From: Linyphia triangularis
Taxonomy: Eukaryota > Arthropoda > Arachnida > Araneae > Linyphiidae
DNA length: 64,000 bases
Assembly (NCBI GenBank): GCA_963978545.1
Contig: OZ021721.1
Span: forward strand, 37,497,348 to 37,561,347
Direction: 5' to 3'
This document shows positions 23,551-35,998 of the stretch, piece by piece; within the stretch, counting starts at the first letter, position 1, and the number at the start of each line of letters is the position of its first letter. A program made the position numbers and the translations under genes. Under the pieces are notes generated by a model. That model saw only the letters and a list, made by a program, of their open reading frames with translations, did not search any database and was not told where the DNA came from.

Positions 23551-24128
23551 ATTGAAAATACATGGCGGACTATTCCATGAATTATTGTTCAAAAAGTAAA
23601 ATTTTCAAAACATTTTCCCGTTTTTTATATTGAAGCTCATATATAGGAGAATCTCCAATTTGAATTTTATAACACTCATTAATTAAGAAGTGGGTCTAAA
23701 GTTGGTCCAAAAAGTGCAATTTTCTCAAAAAAAAAATTCCCCCATTGAAAACACATGGCGGACTATTCAATGAATTATTGTTCAAAAAGTAAAATTTTCA
23801 AAACATTTTCCCGTTTTTTATATTGAAGCTCATATATAGGAGAATCTCCAATTTGAATTTTATAACACTCATTAATTAAGAAGTGGGTCTAAAGTTGGTC
23901 CAAAAAGTGCAATTTTCTCGAAAATACAATTCCCCATTGAAAACACATGGCGGACTATTAAATGAATTATTGTTCAAAAAGTAAAATTTTCAAAAAATTT
24001 TCCTATTTGTTAATTTGAAGCTTATACATAGGAGATTCTCCGATTTCAATTTTATAACTCTGACTAAATAAGAAGTGGGTCTAAAGTTGGTCCAAAAAGT
24101 GCAATTTTCTCAAAAATTAAAGTCCCCC
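23551..24128 (+). repeat. Short monomers Sa-Sb-Sc
   Basis: Starts 23551, 23744, 23936. TAGGAGATTCTCC in the Sc is shared with 19657. Confidence 0.95.
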
Positions 24129-24888
24129 ATTGAAAACACATGGCGGATTATTCAATGAATTATTGTTCAAAAAGTAATATTTTCAAAAATTTTTCCTCTT
24201 TGTTAATTTGAAGCTTATACATAGAAAAATCTCCGATTCCAATTTTATAACACTGACTAAATAAGAAGTGGGTCTAAAACTGGTCCAAAAAGTGAACTTT
24301 CAAAGTGTTTCGTTTTAAATTTTAATCATGTTAATCGTTTGAAAAATTTCACACTTCTAAATTTTCAAACTTTTACAATCTTTTTGAAACTATGGTAACA
24401 GAAATCATCACCAGAATTGATTTCCACAATCAAATGATCATTAAAATGAAATTTTACTACTCAAAATTCAGTTATTGCCAAAAAAATTTTTATATCCCTT
24501 TGCATATATATTAAATTTGCCAATCCTTAGGCAATTTTCAAATTTTAACCTTTCTCAATTTTCGAATTTTAACCTTAATTTGTAGCTTTGGATAATAAAG
24601 TCAAGTTTCAAAATAGTTTTTTTGGCCAAAATATGGAAATTTGTTTGATTTTTAAAGTGTTTTTGGATAAAAAAACACAATTTGAAAACTTTTGATAGAA
24701 ATGAAATTGTCCATTCAAATACACTCGAACCTGAAATATTTCAAGATTTTCGAAAAAATAAATTTTTGTTTTTTAGAATACTTTTTTTTAATTAATATTT
24801 GCCACAAGAATGAATATAAAACATATATCCAACTCCAATTAGCAATTTGAAAGCATTTGAGCAATTTTCTCAAAAATACAATTCAACC
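24129..24888 (+). repeat. Long unit L2 (760 bp)
   Basis: Partner of 19850. Confidence 0.95.
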
Positions 24889-25081
24889 ATTGAAAACACA
24901 TGGCGGACTTTTCAAAGAATTATTGTTCAAAAAGTAAAATTTTCAAAACATTTTCCCGTTTTTTATATTGAAGCTCATATATAAGAGAATCTCCAATTTG
25001 AATTTTATAACACTCATTAAATAAGAAGTGGGTCTAAAGTTGGTCCAAAAAGTGCAATTTTCTCAAAAATAAAATTCCCCC
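24889..25081 (+). repeat. Short monomer Se
   Basis: Partner of 20610. Confidence 0.95.
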
Positions 25082-25972
25082 ATTGAAAACACATGGTGGA
25101 CTATTCAATGAATTATTGTTCAAAAAGTAAAATTTTCAAAACATTTTCCCGTTTGCGATATTGAATCTTATACATAGGAGAATCTCCGATTCCAATTTTA
25201 TAACACTGATTAAATAAGAAGTGGGTCTAAAGTTGGTCCCAAAAATTGCACTTTCAAACATTTTCGTTTTAAATTTTTCCCATGTTAACCGTATGGAAAA
25301 TTTCACACTTCTAAACTTTCAAAATTTTAAAATCTTTTTCAACTACGGTAACAGAAATTATCGCCCGAATCGATTTCCATATTAAAATCGCCATTAAAGT
25401 GAAATTTTACTCTTCACAATCCAGTTATTGCACCCAAAAATGTCATCCGTTTGAAAATACATTAAACTTGTAAATCCTTAGGCAATTTTCAAATACTCAG
25501 TCTTTGAAATTTAACCTTAATTTTCTGCCTAGGATCAAAAAATTCATTACCAGATTTTATTCTTATAATCAATTTGCTTATAAAATGGTATTTTAGCACT
25601 GAAAATCGAACTAATGTAAATTTAAAAGACAGCCTGAAAACATTTTATGAGCGCTTTCGTTTCAAAATTTCTACTTTTCATATAACTATTCAAAACTAGT
25701 TTTTTGGAGAAAATTTGGAACTTAGTTTGGTTTATAAAGTGTTTTTGATTAAAAAAACACAATTTGGAACAATTTGTTTTAAATGAAATTTTCCTTTAAT
25801 TCTCCTTCCACACGAAACTGAAATATTTGACGATTTTCGAAAATATTAATTTTTGATTTACAGAATACTATTTTTATATAAAATTGGTCCAAGAATGATT
25901 ATAAAACATATATCCAATTCAAATTCACAATTTGAAAGCATTTGAGTCATTTTCTCGAAAATACAATTCCCC
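25082..25972 (+). repeat. Long unit L1beta (891 bp), TGGTGG leader
   Basis: Partner of 20803. Its 3' two-thirds also match the unit at 44428, which marks the left end of the large duplication. Confidence 0.95.
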
Positions 25973-28092
25973 ATTGAAAATACATGGCGGACTATTCCAT
26001 GAATTATTGTTCAAAAAGTAAAATTTTCAAAACATTTTCCCTTTTTTTATATTGAAGCTCATATATAGGAGAATCTCCAATTTGAATTTTATAACACTCA
26101 TTAAATAAGAAGTGGGTCTAAAGTTGGTCCAAAAAGTGCAATTTTCTCGAAAATACAATTCCCCATTGAAAACACATGGCGGACTATTAAATGAATTATT
26201 GTTCAAAAAGTAAAATTTTCAAAAAAATTTCCTATTTGTTAATTTGAAGCTTATACATAGGAGAATCTCCGATTTCAATTTTATAACTCTGACTAAATAA
26301 GAAGTGGGTCTAAATATGGTCCAAAAAGTGCTATTTTCTCAAAAAAAAAATTCCCCCATTGAAAATACATGGCGGACTATTCCATGAATTATTGTTCAAA
26401 AAGTAAAATTTTCAAAACATTTTCCCGTTTTTTATATTGAAGCTCATATATAGGAGAATCTCCAATTTGAATTTTATAACACTCATTAATTAAGAAGTGG
26501 GTCTAAAGTTGGTCCAAAAAGTGCAATTTTCTCAAAAAAAAAAATTCCCCCATTGAAAACACATGGCGGACTATTCAATGAATTATTGTTCAAAAAGTAA
26601 AATTTTCAAAACATTTTCCCGTTTTTTATATTGAAGCTCATATATAGGAGAATCTCAAATTTGAATTTTATAACACTCATTAAATAAGAAGTGGGTCTAA
26701 AGTTGGTCCAAAAAGTGCAATTTTCTCGAAAATACAATTCCCCATTGAAAACACATGGCGGACTATTAAATGAATTATTGTTCAAAAAGTAAAATTTTCA
26801 AAAATTTTTCCTATTTGTTAATTTGAAGCTTATACATAGGAGAATCTCCGATTTCAATTTTATAAGTCTGACTAAATAAGAAGTGGGTCTAAAGTTGGTC
26901 CAAAAAGTGCTATTTTCTCAAAAATAAAATTCCCCCATTGAAAATACATGGCGGACTATTCCATGAATTATTGTTCAAAAAGTAAAATTTTCAAAACATT
27001 TTCCCGTTTTTTATATTGAAGCTCATATATAGGAGAATCTCCAATTTGAATTTTATAACACTCATTAATTAAGAAGTGGGTCTAAAGTTGGTCCAAAAAG
27101 TGCAATTTTCTCAAAAAAAAAATTCCTCCATTGAAAACACATGGCGGACTATTCAATGAATTTTTGTTCAAAAAGTAAAATTTTCAAAACATTTTCCCGT
27201 TTTTTATAGTGAAGCTCATATATAGGAGAATCTCCAATTTGAATTTTATAACACTCATTAAATAAGAAGTGGGTCTAAAGTTGGTCCAAAAAGTGCAATT
27301 TTCTCGAAAATACAATTCCCCATTGAAAACACATGGCGGACTATTAAATGAATTATTGTTCAAAAAGTAAAATTTTCAAAAATTTTTCCTATTTGTTAAT
27401 TTGAAGCTTATACATAGGAGAATCTCCGATTTCAATTTTATAAGTCTGACTAAATAAGAAGTGGGTCTAAAGTTGGTCCAAAAAGTGCTATTTTCTCAAA
27501 AATAAAATTCCCCCATTGAAAATACATGGCGGACTATTCCATGAATTATTGTTCAAAAAGTAAAATTTTCAAAACATTTTCCCGTTTTTTATATTGAAGC
27601 TCATATATAGGAGAATCTCCAATTTGAATTTTATAACACTCATTAATTAAGAAGTGGGTCTAAAGTTGGTCCAAAAAGTGCAATTTTCTCAAAAAAAAAA
27701 TTCCTCCATTGAAAACACATGGCGGACTATTCAATGAATTTTTGTTCAAAAAGTAAAATTTTCAAAACATTTTCCCGTTTTTTATAGTGAAGCTCATATA
27801 TAGGAGAATCTCCAATTTGAATTTTATAACACTCATTAAATAAGAAGTGGGTCTAAAGTTGGTCCAAAAAGTGCAATTTTCTCGAAAATACAATTCCCCA
27901 TTGAAAACACATGGCGGACTATTAAATGAATTATTGTTCAAAAAGTAAAATTTTCAAAAATTTTTCCTATTTGTTAATTTGAATCTTATACATAGGAGAA
28001 TCTCCGATTTCAATTTTATAACTCTGACTAAATAAGAAGTGGGTCTAAAGTTGGTCCAAAAAGTGCAATTTTCTCAAAAATAAAATTCCCCC
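25973..28092 (+). repeat. Run of 11 short monomers
   Basis: Starts 25973 Sa, 26165 Sc, 26358 Sa, 26552 Sb, 26744 Sc, 26937 Sa, 27130 Sb, 27322 Sc, 27515 Sa, 27708 Sb, 27900 Sc. With 45321-47440 it is the longest stretch without a long unit. Confidence 0.95.
26552..28092 (+). repeat. 578-bp Sb-Sc-Sa trimer expansion (copy A)
   Basis: Starts at 26552, 27130 and 27708 are exactly 578 bp apart (192+193+193). The last copy stops after two monomers. Diagnostics are ATAAGTCTGAC in Sc, CCTCCATTG before Sb, and ATAGTGAAGC with AATTTTTGTTC in Sb of the second and third copies. Confidence 0.92.
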
Positions 28093-28984
28093 ATTGAAAA
28101 CACATGGCGGACCATTCAATGAATTATTGTTCGAAAAGTAAAATTTTCAAAATTGTTTCCCTTTTGTGATATTGAATCTTATACATAGGATAATCTCCGA
28201 TTCCAATTTTATAACACTGATTAAATAAGAAGTGGGTCTAAAGTTGTTCCCAAAAATTGCACTTTCAAACATTTTCGTTTTTAATTTTTCCCATGTTAAC
28301 CGTATTGAAAATTTCACACTTCTAAATTTTCAAAATTTTAAAATCTTTTTGCAACTACGGTAACAGAAATTATCGCCCGAATCGATTTCCATATTAAAAT
28401 CGCCATTAAAGTGAAATTTTACTCTTCACAATCCAGTTATTGCACCCAAAAATATCATCCGTTTGAAAATAAATTAAACTTGTAAATCCTTAGGCAATTT
28501 TCAAATTCTCAGTCTTTGAAATTTAATCTTAATTTTCTGAATAGGATCAAAAAATTCATTACCAGATTTTATTCTTATAATCAATTTGCTTATAAAATGG
28601 TATTTTAGCACTGAAAATCGAACTAATGTAAATTTAAAAGACAGCCTGAAAACATTTTATGAGCGCTTTCGTTTCAAAATTTCTACTTTTCATATAACTA
28701 TTCAAAACTAGTTTTTTGGAGAAAATTTGGAACTTAGTTTGATTTATAAAGTGTTTTTGATTAAAAAAACACAATTTGGAACAATTTGTTGGAAATGAAA
28801 TTTTCCTTTAATCCTCCTTCCACACGAAACTGAAATATTTGACGATTTTCGAAAATATTAATTTTTGATTTACAGAATACTATTTTTATATAAAATTGGT
28901 CCAAGAATGATTATAAAACATATATCCAATTCAAATTCACAATTTGAAAGGATTTGAGTCATTTTCTCGAAAATACAATTCCCC
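28093..28984 (+). repeat. Long unit L1beta (892 bp)
   Basis: Leader AATTGTTTCCCTTTTGTG. The insert has GTTTTTAATTTTTCCC and AAAATAAATTAAAC. Confidence 0.95.
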
Positions 28985-29177
28985 ATTGAAAACACATGGC
29001 GGACTATTAAATGAATTATTGTTCAAAAAGTAAAATTTTCAAAAAAATTTCCTATTTGTTAATTTGAAGCTTATACATAGGAGAATCTCCGATTTCAATT
29101 TTATAACTCTGACTAAATAAGAAGTGGGTCTAAAGTTGGTCCAAAAAGTGCAATTTTCTCAAAAATAAAATTCCCCC
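28985..29177 (+). repeat. Short monomer Sc
   Basis: 193 bp, linking two long units. Confidence 0.95.
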
Positions 29178-30070
29178 ATTGAAAACACATGGCGGACCAT
29201 TCAATGAATTATTGTTCAAAAAGTAAAATTTTCAAAATTTTTTCCAGTTTGTGATATTGAATCTTATACATAGAAGAATCTCCGATTCCAAATTTATAAC
29301 ACTGATTAAATAAGAAGTGGGTCTAAAGTTGGTCCCAAAAATTGCACTTTCAAACATTTTCGTTTTAAATTTTTCCCATGTTAACCGTATTGAAAATTTC
29401 ACACTTCTAAATTTTCAAACTTTTACAATCTTTTTGGCAGAAAGGGTAACAGAAATTATCGCCCTAATCGGTTTCCATATTAAAATCGCCATTAAAGTGA
29501 AATTTTACTCTTCACAATCCAGTTATTGCACCCAAAAATATCATCCGTTTGAAAATACATTAAACTTGTAAATCCTTAGGCAATTTTCAAATTCTCAGTC
29601 TTTGAAATTTAATCTTAATTTTCTGAATAGGATCAAAAAATTCATTACCAGATTTTATTCTTATAATCAATTTGCTTATAAAATGGTATTTTAGCACTGA
29701 AAATCGAACTAATGTAAATTTAAAAGACAGCCTGAAAACATTTTATGAGCGCTTTCGTTTCAAAATTTCTACTTTTCATATAACTATTCAAAACTAGTTT
29801 TTTGGAGAAAATTTGGAACTTAGTTTGATTTATAAAGTGTTTTTGATTAAAAAAACACAATTTGGAACAATTTGTTGGAAATGAAATTTTCCTTTAATCC
29901 TCCTTCCACACGAAACTGAAATATTTGACGATTTTCGAAAATATTAATTTTTGATTTACAGAATACTATTTTTATATAAAATTGGTCCAAGAATGATTAT
30001 AAAACATATATCCAATTCAAATTCACAATTTGAAAGGATTTGAGTCATTTTCTCGAAAATACAATTCCCT
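29178..30070 (+). repeat. Long unit L1alpha (893 bp)
   Basis: GGCAGAAAGG instead of GGCAGCAAGG, and TAGAAGAATCTCC in the leader. Confidence 0.95.
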
Positions 30071-30648
30071 ATTGAAAATACATGGCGGACTATTCCATGA
30101 ATTATTGTTCCAAAAGTAAAATTTTCAAAACATTTTCCCGTTTTTTATATTGAAGCTCATATATAGGAGAATCTCCAATTTGAATTTTATAACACTCATT
30201 AATTAAGAAGTGGGTCTAAAGTTGGTCCAAAAAGTGCAATTTTCTCCAAAAAAAAATTCCCCCATTGAAAACACATGGCGGACTATTCAATGAATTATTG
30301 TTCAAAAAGTAAAATTTTCAAAACATTTTCCCGTTTTTTATATTGAAGCTCATATATAGGAGAATCTCCAATTTGAATTTTATAACACTCATTAAATAAG
30401 AAGTGGGTCTAAAGTTGGTCCAAAAAGTGCAATTTTCTCGAAAATACAATTCCCCATTGAAAACACATGGCGGACTATTAAATGAATTATTGTTCAAAAA
30501 GTAAAATTTTCAAAAATTTTTCCTATTTGTTAATTTGAAGCTTATACATAGGAGAATCTCCGATTTCAATTTTATAACTCTGACTAAATAAGAAGTGGGT
30601 CTAAAGTTGGTCCAAAAAGTGCAATTTTCTCAAAAATTAAAGTCCCCC
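30071..30648 (+). repeat. Short monomers Sa-Sb-Sc
   Basis: Starts 30071, 30264, 30456. The Sa has GTTCCAAAAG and a CTCCAAAAAAAAATT linker. Confidence 0.95.
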
Positions 30649-31408
30649 ATTGAAAACACATGGCGGACTATTCAATGAATTATTGTTCAAAAAGTAATAT
30701 TTTCAAAAATTTTTCCTCTTTGTTAATTTGAAGCTTATACATAGAAGAATCTCCGATTCCAATTTTATAACACTGACTAAATAAGAAGTGGGTCTAAAAC
30801 TGGTCCAAAAAGTGAACTTTCAAAGTGTTTCGTTTTAAATTTTAATCATGTTAATCGTATGAAAAATTTCACACTTCTAAATTTTCAAACTTTTACAATC
30901 TTTTTGAAACTATGGTAACAGAAATCATCACCAGAATTGATTTCCACAATCAAATGATCATTAAAATGAAATTTTACTACTCAAAATTCAGTTATTGCCA
31001 AAAAAATATTTATATCCCTTTGAATATATATTAAATTTGCCAATCCTTAGGCAATTTTCAAATTTTAACCTTTCTCAATTTTCGAATTTTAACCTTAATT
31101 TGTAGCTTTGGATAATAAAGTCAAGTTTCAAAATAGTTTTTTTGGCCAAAATTTGGAAATTTGTTTGATTTTTAAAGTGTTTTTGGATAAAAAAACACAA
31201 TTTGAAAACTTTTGATAGAAATGAAATTGTCCATTCAAATACACTCGAACCTAAAATATTTCAAGATTTTCGAAAAAATAAATTTTTGTTTTTTAGAATA
31301 CTTTTTTTTAATTAATATTTGCCACAAGAATGAATATAAAACATATATCCAACTCCAATTAGCAATTTGAAAGCATTTGAGCAATTTTCTCAAAAATACA
31401 ATTCAACT
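30649..31408 (+). repeat. Long unit L2 (760 bp)
   Basis: AAAAATATTTATATCC, GAACCTAAAATATT and an AACTATTG end distinguish it. Confidence 0.95.
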
Positions 31409-31601
31409 ATTGAAAACACATGGCGGACTTTTCAAAGAATTATTGTTCAAAAAGTAAAATTTTCAAAACATTTTCCCGTTTTTTATATTGAAGCTCATAT
31501 ATAAGAGAATCTCCAATTTGAATTTTATAACACTCATTAAATAAGAAGTGGGTCTAAAACTGGTCCAAAAAGTGCAATTTTCTCAAAAATAAAATTCCCC
31601 C
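31409..31601 (+). repeat. Short monomer Se
   Basis: Has TCTAAAACTGGTCC, the L2-type block, instead of TCTAAAGTTGGTCC. A local exchange with L2 is likely. Confidence 0.95.
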
Positions 31602-32494
31602 ATTGAAAACACATGGTGGACTATTCAATGAATTATTGTTCAAAAAGTAAAATTTTCAAAACATTTTCCCGTTTGCGATATTGAATCTTATACATAGGAG
31701 AATCTCCGATTCCAATTTTATAACACTGATTAAATAAGAAGTGGGTCTAAAGTTGGTCCCAAAAATTGCACTTTCAAACATTTTTCGTTTTAAATTTTTC
31801 CCATGTTAACCGTATGGAAAATTTCACACTTCTAAACTTTCAAAATTTTAAAATCTTTTTGCAACTACGGTAACAGAAATTATCGCCCGAATCGATTTCC
31901 ATATTAAAATCGCCATTAAAGTGAAATTTTACTCTTCACAATCCAGTTATTGCACCCAAAAATGTCATCCGTTTGAAAATACATTAAACTTGTAAATCCT
32001 TAGGCAATTTTCAAATACTCAGTCTTTGAAATTTAACCTTAATTTTCTGCCTAGGATCAAAAAATTCATTACCAGATTTTATTCTTATAATCAATTTGCT
32101 TATAAAATGGTATTTTAGCACTGAAAATCGAACTAATGTAAACTTAAAAGACAGCCTGAAAACATTTTATGAGCGCTTTCGTTTCAAAATTTCTACTTTT
32201 CATATAACTATTCAAAACTAGTTTTTTGGAGAAAATTTGGAACTTAGTTTGATTTATAAAGTGTTTTTGATTAAAAAAACACAATTTGGAACAATTTGTT
32301 GGAAATGAAATTTTCTTTTAATCCTCCTTCCACACGAAACTGAAATATTTGACGATTTTCGAAAATATTAATTTTTGATTTACAGAATACTATTTTTATA
32401 TAAAATTGGTCCAAGAATGATTATAAAACATATATCCAATTCAAATTAACAATTTGAAAGCATTTGAGTCATTTTCTCGAAAATACAATTCCCC
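31602..32494 (+). repeat. Long unit L1beta (893 bp), TGGTGG leader
   Basis: ACATTTTTCG, AAACTTAAAAG, TTTTCTTTTAATCC and AAATTAACAATTTG. Confidence 0.95.
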
Positions 32495-33456
32495 ATTGAA
32501 AATACATGGCGGACTATTCCATGAATTATTGTTCAAAAAGTAAAATTTTCAAAACATTTTCCCTTTTTTTATATTGAAGCTCATATATAGGAGAATCTCC
32601 AATTTGAATTTTATAACACTCATTAAATAAGAAGTGGGTCTAAAGTTGGTCCAAAAAGTGCAATTTTCTCGAAAATACAATTCCCCATTGAAAACACATG
32701 GCGGACTATTAAATGAATTATTGTTCAAAAAGTAAAATTTTCAAAAAAATTTCCTATTTGTTAATTTGAAGCTTATACATAGGAGAATCTCCGATTTCAA
32801 TTTTATAACTCTGAATAAATAAGAAGTGGGTCTAAAGTTGGTCCAAAAAGTGCTATTTTCTCAAAAATAAAATTCCCCCATTGAAAATACATGGCGGACT
32901 ATTCCATGAATTATTGTTCAAAAAGTAAAATTTTCAAAACATTTTCCCGTTTTTTATATTGAAGCTCATATATAGGAGAATCTCCAATTTGAATTTTATA
33001 ACACTCATTAATTAAGAAGTGGGTCTAAAGTTGGTCCAAAAAGTGCAATTTTCTCAAAAAAAAAATCCCCCATTGAAAACACATGGCGGACTATTCAATG
33101 AATTATTGTTCAAAAAGTAAAATTTTCAAAACATTTTCCCGTTTTTTATATTGAAGCTCCTATATAGGAGAATCTCCAATTTGAATTTTATAACACTCAT
33201 TAAATAAGAAGTGGGTCTAAAGTTGGTCCAAAAAGTGCAATTTTCTCGAAAATACAATTCCCCATTGAAAACACATGGCGGACTATTAAATGAATTATTG
33301 TTCAAAACGTAAAATTTTCAAAAAATTTTCCTATTTGTTAATTTGAAGCTTATACATAGGAGAATCTCCGATTTCAATTTTATAACTCTGACTAATTAAG
33401 AAGTGGGTCTAAAGTTGGTCCAAAAAGTGCAATTTTCTCAAAAATAAAATTCCCCC
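32495..33456 (+). repeat. Short monomers Sa-Sc-Sa-Sb-Sc
   Basis: Starts 32495, 32687, 32880, 33072, 33264. The Sb has CTCCTATATAGGAG, a 12-base perfect palindrome in CTCCTATATAGGAG. Confidence 0.94.
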
Positions 33457-34335
33457 ATTGAAAACACATGGCGGACCATTCAATGAATTATTGTTCGAAA
33501 AGTAAAATTTTCAAAATTTTTTCCCGTTTGTGATATTGAATCTTATACATAGGATAATCTCCGATTCCAATTTTATAACACTGATTAAATAAGAAGTGGG
33601 TCTAAAGTTGTTCCCAAAAATTGCACTTTCAAACATTTTCGTTTTAAATTTTTCCCATGTTAACCGTATTGAAAATTTCACACTTCTAAATTTTCAAAAT
33701 TTTAAAATCTTTTTGCAACTACGGTAACAGAAATTATCGCCCGAATCGATTTCCATATTAAAATCGCCATTAAAGTGAAATTTTACTCTTCACAATCCAG
33801 TTATTGCACCCAAAAATGTCATCCGTTTGAAAATACATAAAACTTGTAAATCCTTATTCAATTTTCAAATTCTCAGTCTTTGAAATTTAATCTTAATTTT
33901 CTGAATAGGATCAAAAAATTCATTACCAGATTTTATTCTTATAATCAATTTGCTTATAAAATGGTATTTTACCACTGAAAATCGAACTAATGTAAATTTA
34001 AAAGACAGCCTGAAAACATTTTATGAGCACTTTCGTTTCAAAATTTCTACTTTTCATATAACTATTCAAAACTAGTTTTTTGGAGAAAATTTGGAACTTA
34101 GTTTGATTTATAAAGTGTTTTTGATTAAAAAAACACAATTTGGAACAATTTGTTGGAAATGAAATTTTCCTTTAATCCTCCTTCCACACGAAACTGAAAT
34201 ATTTGACGATTTTCGAAAATATTAATTTTTGATTTACAGAATACTATTTTTATATAAAATTGGTCCAAGAATGATTATAAAACATATATCCAATTCAAAT
34301 TCACAATTTGAAAGCATTTGAAAATACTATTCCCC
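33457..34335 (+). repeat. Long unit L1beta (879 bp), 13-bp 3' deletion
   Basis: The end reads GCATTTGAAAATACTATTCCCC; GTCATTTTCTCGA is missing. Also ACATAAAACTTG, TTTTACCACTG and GAGCACTTTCG. Confidence 0.95.
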
Positions 34336-34526
34336 ATTGAAAATAAATAGCGGACTATTCCATGAATTATTGTTCAAAAAGTAAAATTTTCAAAACATTT
34401 TCCCGTTTTTTATATTGAAGCTCATATATAGGAGAATCTCCAATTTGAATTTTATAACACTGACTAAATAAGAAGTGGGTCTAAGTTGCTCCAAAAATGT
34501 CAATTTTCTCAAAAATTAAGTCCCCC
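34336..34526 (+). repeat. Short monomer Sf (191 bp)
   Basis: AAATAGCGG, CTAAGTTGCTCC, AAAATGTCAATTTTC and AAATTAAGTCCCCC. Confidence 0.95.
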
Positions 34527-35420
34527 ATTGAAAACACATGGCGGACTATTCAATGAATTATTGTTCAAAAAGTAAAATTTTCAAAATTTTTTCCCGTTTG
34601 TGATATTGAATCTTATACATAGGAGAATCTCCGATTCCAATTTTATAACACTGATTAAATAAGAAGTGGGTCTAAAGTTGGTCCCAAAAATTGCACTTTC
34701 AAACATTTTCGTTTTAAATTTTTCCCATGTTAACCGTATTGAAAATTTCACACTTCTAAATTTTCAAACTTTTACAATCTTTTTGGCAGCAAGGGTAACA
34801 GAAATTATCGCCCTAATCGGTTTCCATATTAAAATCGCCATTAAAGTGAAATTTTACTCTTCACAATCCAGTTATTGCACCCAAAAATATCATCCGTTTG
34901 AAAATACATTAAACTTGTAAATCCTTAGGCAATTTTCAAATTCTCAGTCTTTGAAATTTAATCTTAATTTTCTGAATAGGATCAAAAAATTCATTACCAG
35001 ATTTTATTCTTATAATCAATTTGCTTCTAAAATGGTATTTTAGCACTGAAAATCGAACTAATGTAAATTTAAAAGACAGCCTGAAAACATTTTATGAGCG
35101 CTTTCGTTTCAAAATTTCTACTTTTCATATAACTATTCAAAACTAGTTTTTTCCAGAAAATTTGGAACTTTGTTTGATTTATAAAGTGTTTTTGATTAAA
35201 AAAAACACAATTTGGAACAATTTGTTGGAAATGAAATTTTCCTTTAATCCTTCTTCCACACGAAACTGAAATATTTGACGATTTTCGAAAATATTAATTT
35301 TTGATTTACAGAATACTATTTTTATATAAAATTGGTCCAAGAATGATTATAAAACATATATCCAATTCAAATTCACAATTTGAAAGGATTTGAGTCATTT
35401 TGTCGAAAATACAATTCCCC
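34527..35420 (+). repeat. Long unit L1alpha (894 bp)
   Basis: GCTTCTAAAATGG, TTTCCAGAAAATTTGG, GAACTTTGTTTG and TTTTGTCGAAAAT. Confidence 0.95.
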
Positions 35421-35998
35421 ATTGAAAATACATGGCGGACTATTCCATGAATTATTGTTCAAAAAGTAGAATTTTCAAAACATTTTCCCGTTTTTTATAT
35501 TGAAGCTCATATATAGGAGAATCTCCAATTTGAATTTTATAACACTCATTAATTAAGAAGTGGGTCTAAAGTTGGTCCAAAAAGTGCAATTTTCTCAAAA
35601 AAAAAATTCCCCCATTGAAAACACATGGCGGACTATTCAATGAATTATTGTTCAAAAAGTAAAATTTTCAAAACATTTTCCCGTTTTTTATATTGAAGCT
35701 CATATATAGGAGAATCTCCAATTTGAATTTTATAACACTCATTAAATAAGAAGTGGGTCTAAAGTTGGTCCAAAAAGTGCAATTTTCTCGAAAATACAAT
35801 TCCCCATTGAAAACACATGGCGGACTATTAAATGAATTATTGTTCAAAAAGTAAAATTTTCAAAAATTTTTCCTATTTGTTAATTTGAAGCTTATACATA
35901 GGAGAATCTCCGATTTCAATTTTATAACTCTGACTAAATAAGAAGTGGGTCTAAAGTTGGTCCAAAAAGTGCAATTTTCTCAAAAATAAAATTCCCCC
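35421..35998 (+). repeat. Short monomers Sa-Sb-Sc
   Basis: Starts 35421, 35614, 35806. The Sa has AAGTAGAATTTTC. Confidence 0.95.

Larger units (their letters stand above)
22658..26936 (+). repeat. 4,279-bp 12-unit higher-order repeat, copy 2
   Basis: It is in direct tandem with copy 1 at an exact 4,279-bp offset, down to the same rare substitutions. Copies part company at the last two monomers: 26552 has CTCAAATTTG where 22273 has CTCCAATTTGACA, and 26744 ends in a GTGCTATTTTC linker instead of GTGCAATTTTC. Confidence 0.92.
29178..33456 (+). repeat. 4,279-bp 12-unit higher-order repeat, copy 3
   Basis: Same 12-unit order and total length (29178, 30071, 30264, 30456, 30649, 31409, 31602, 32495, 32687, 32880, 33072, 33264) but separated from copy 2 by the 578-bp trimer run and two further units. 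It has its own variants: GGCAGAAAGG in the alpha insert, CCCTATTG at 30068, and CTCCTATATAGGAG near 33160. Confidence 0.9.

Noticed and set aside
33150..33175. CTCCTATATAGGAG palindrome as a regulatory site
   Set aside because: It results from one base change (CTCATATATAGGAG to CTCCTATATAGGAG) in one monomer and its duplicate near 54870, so it is better explained as drift.
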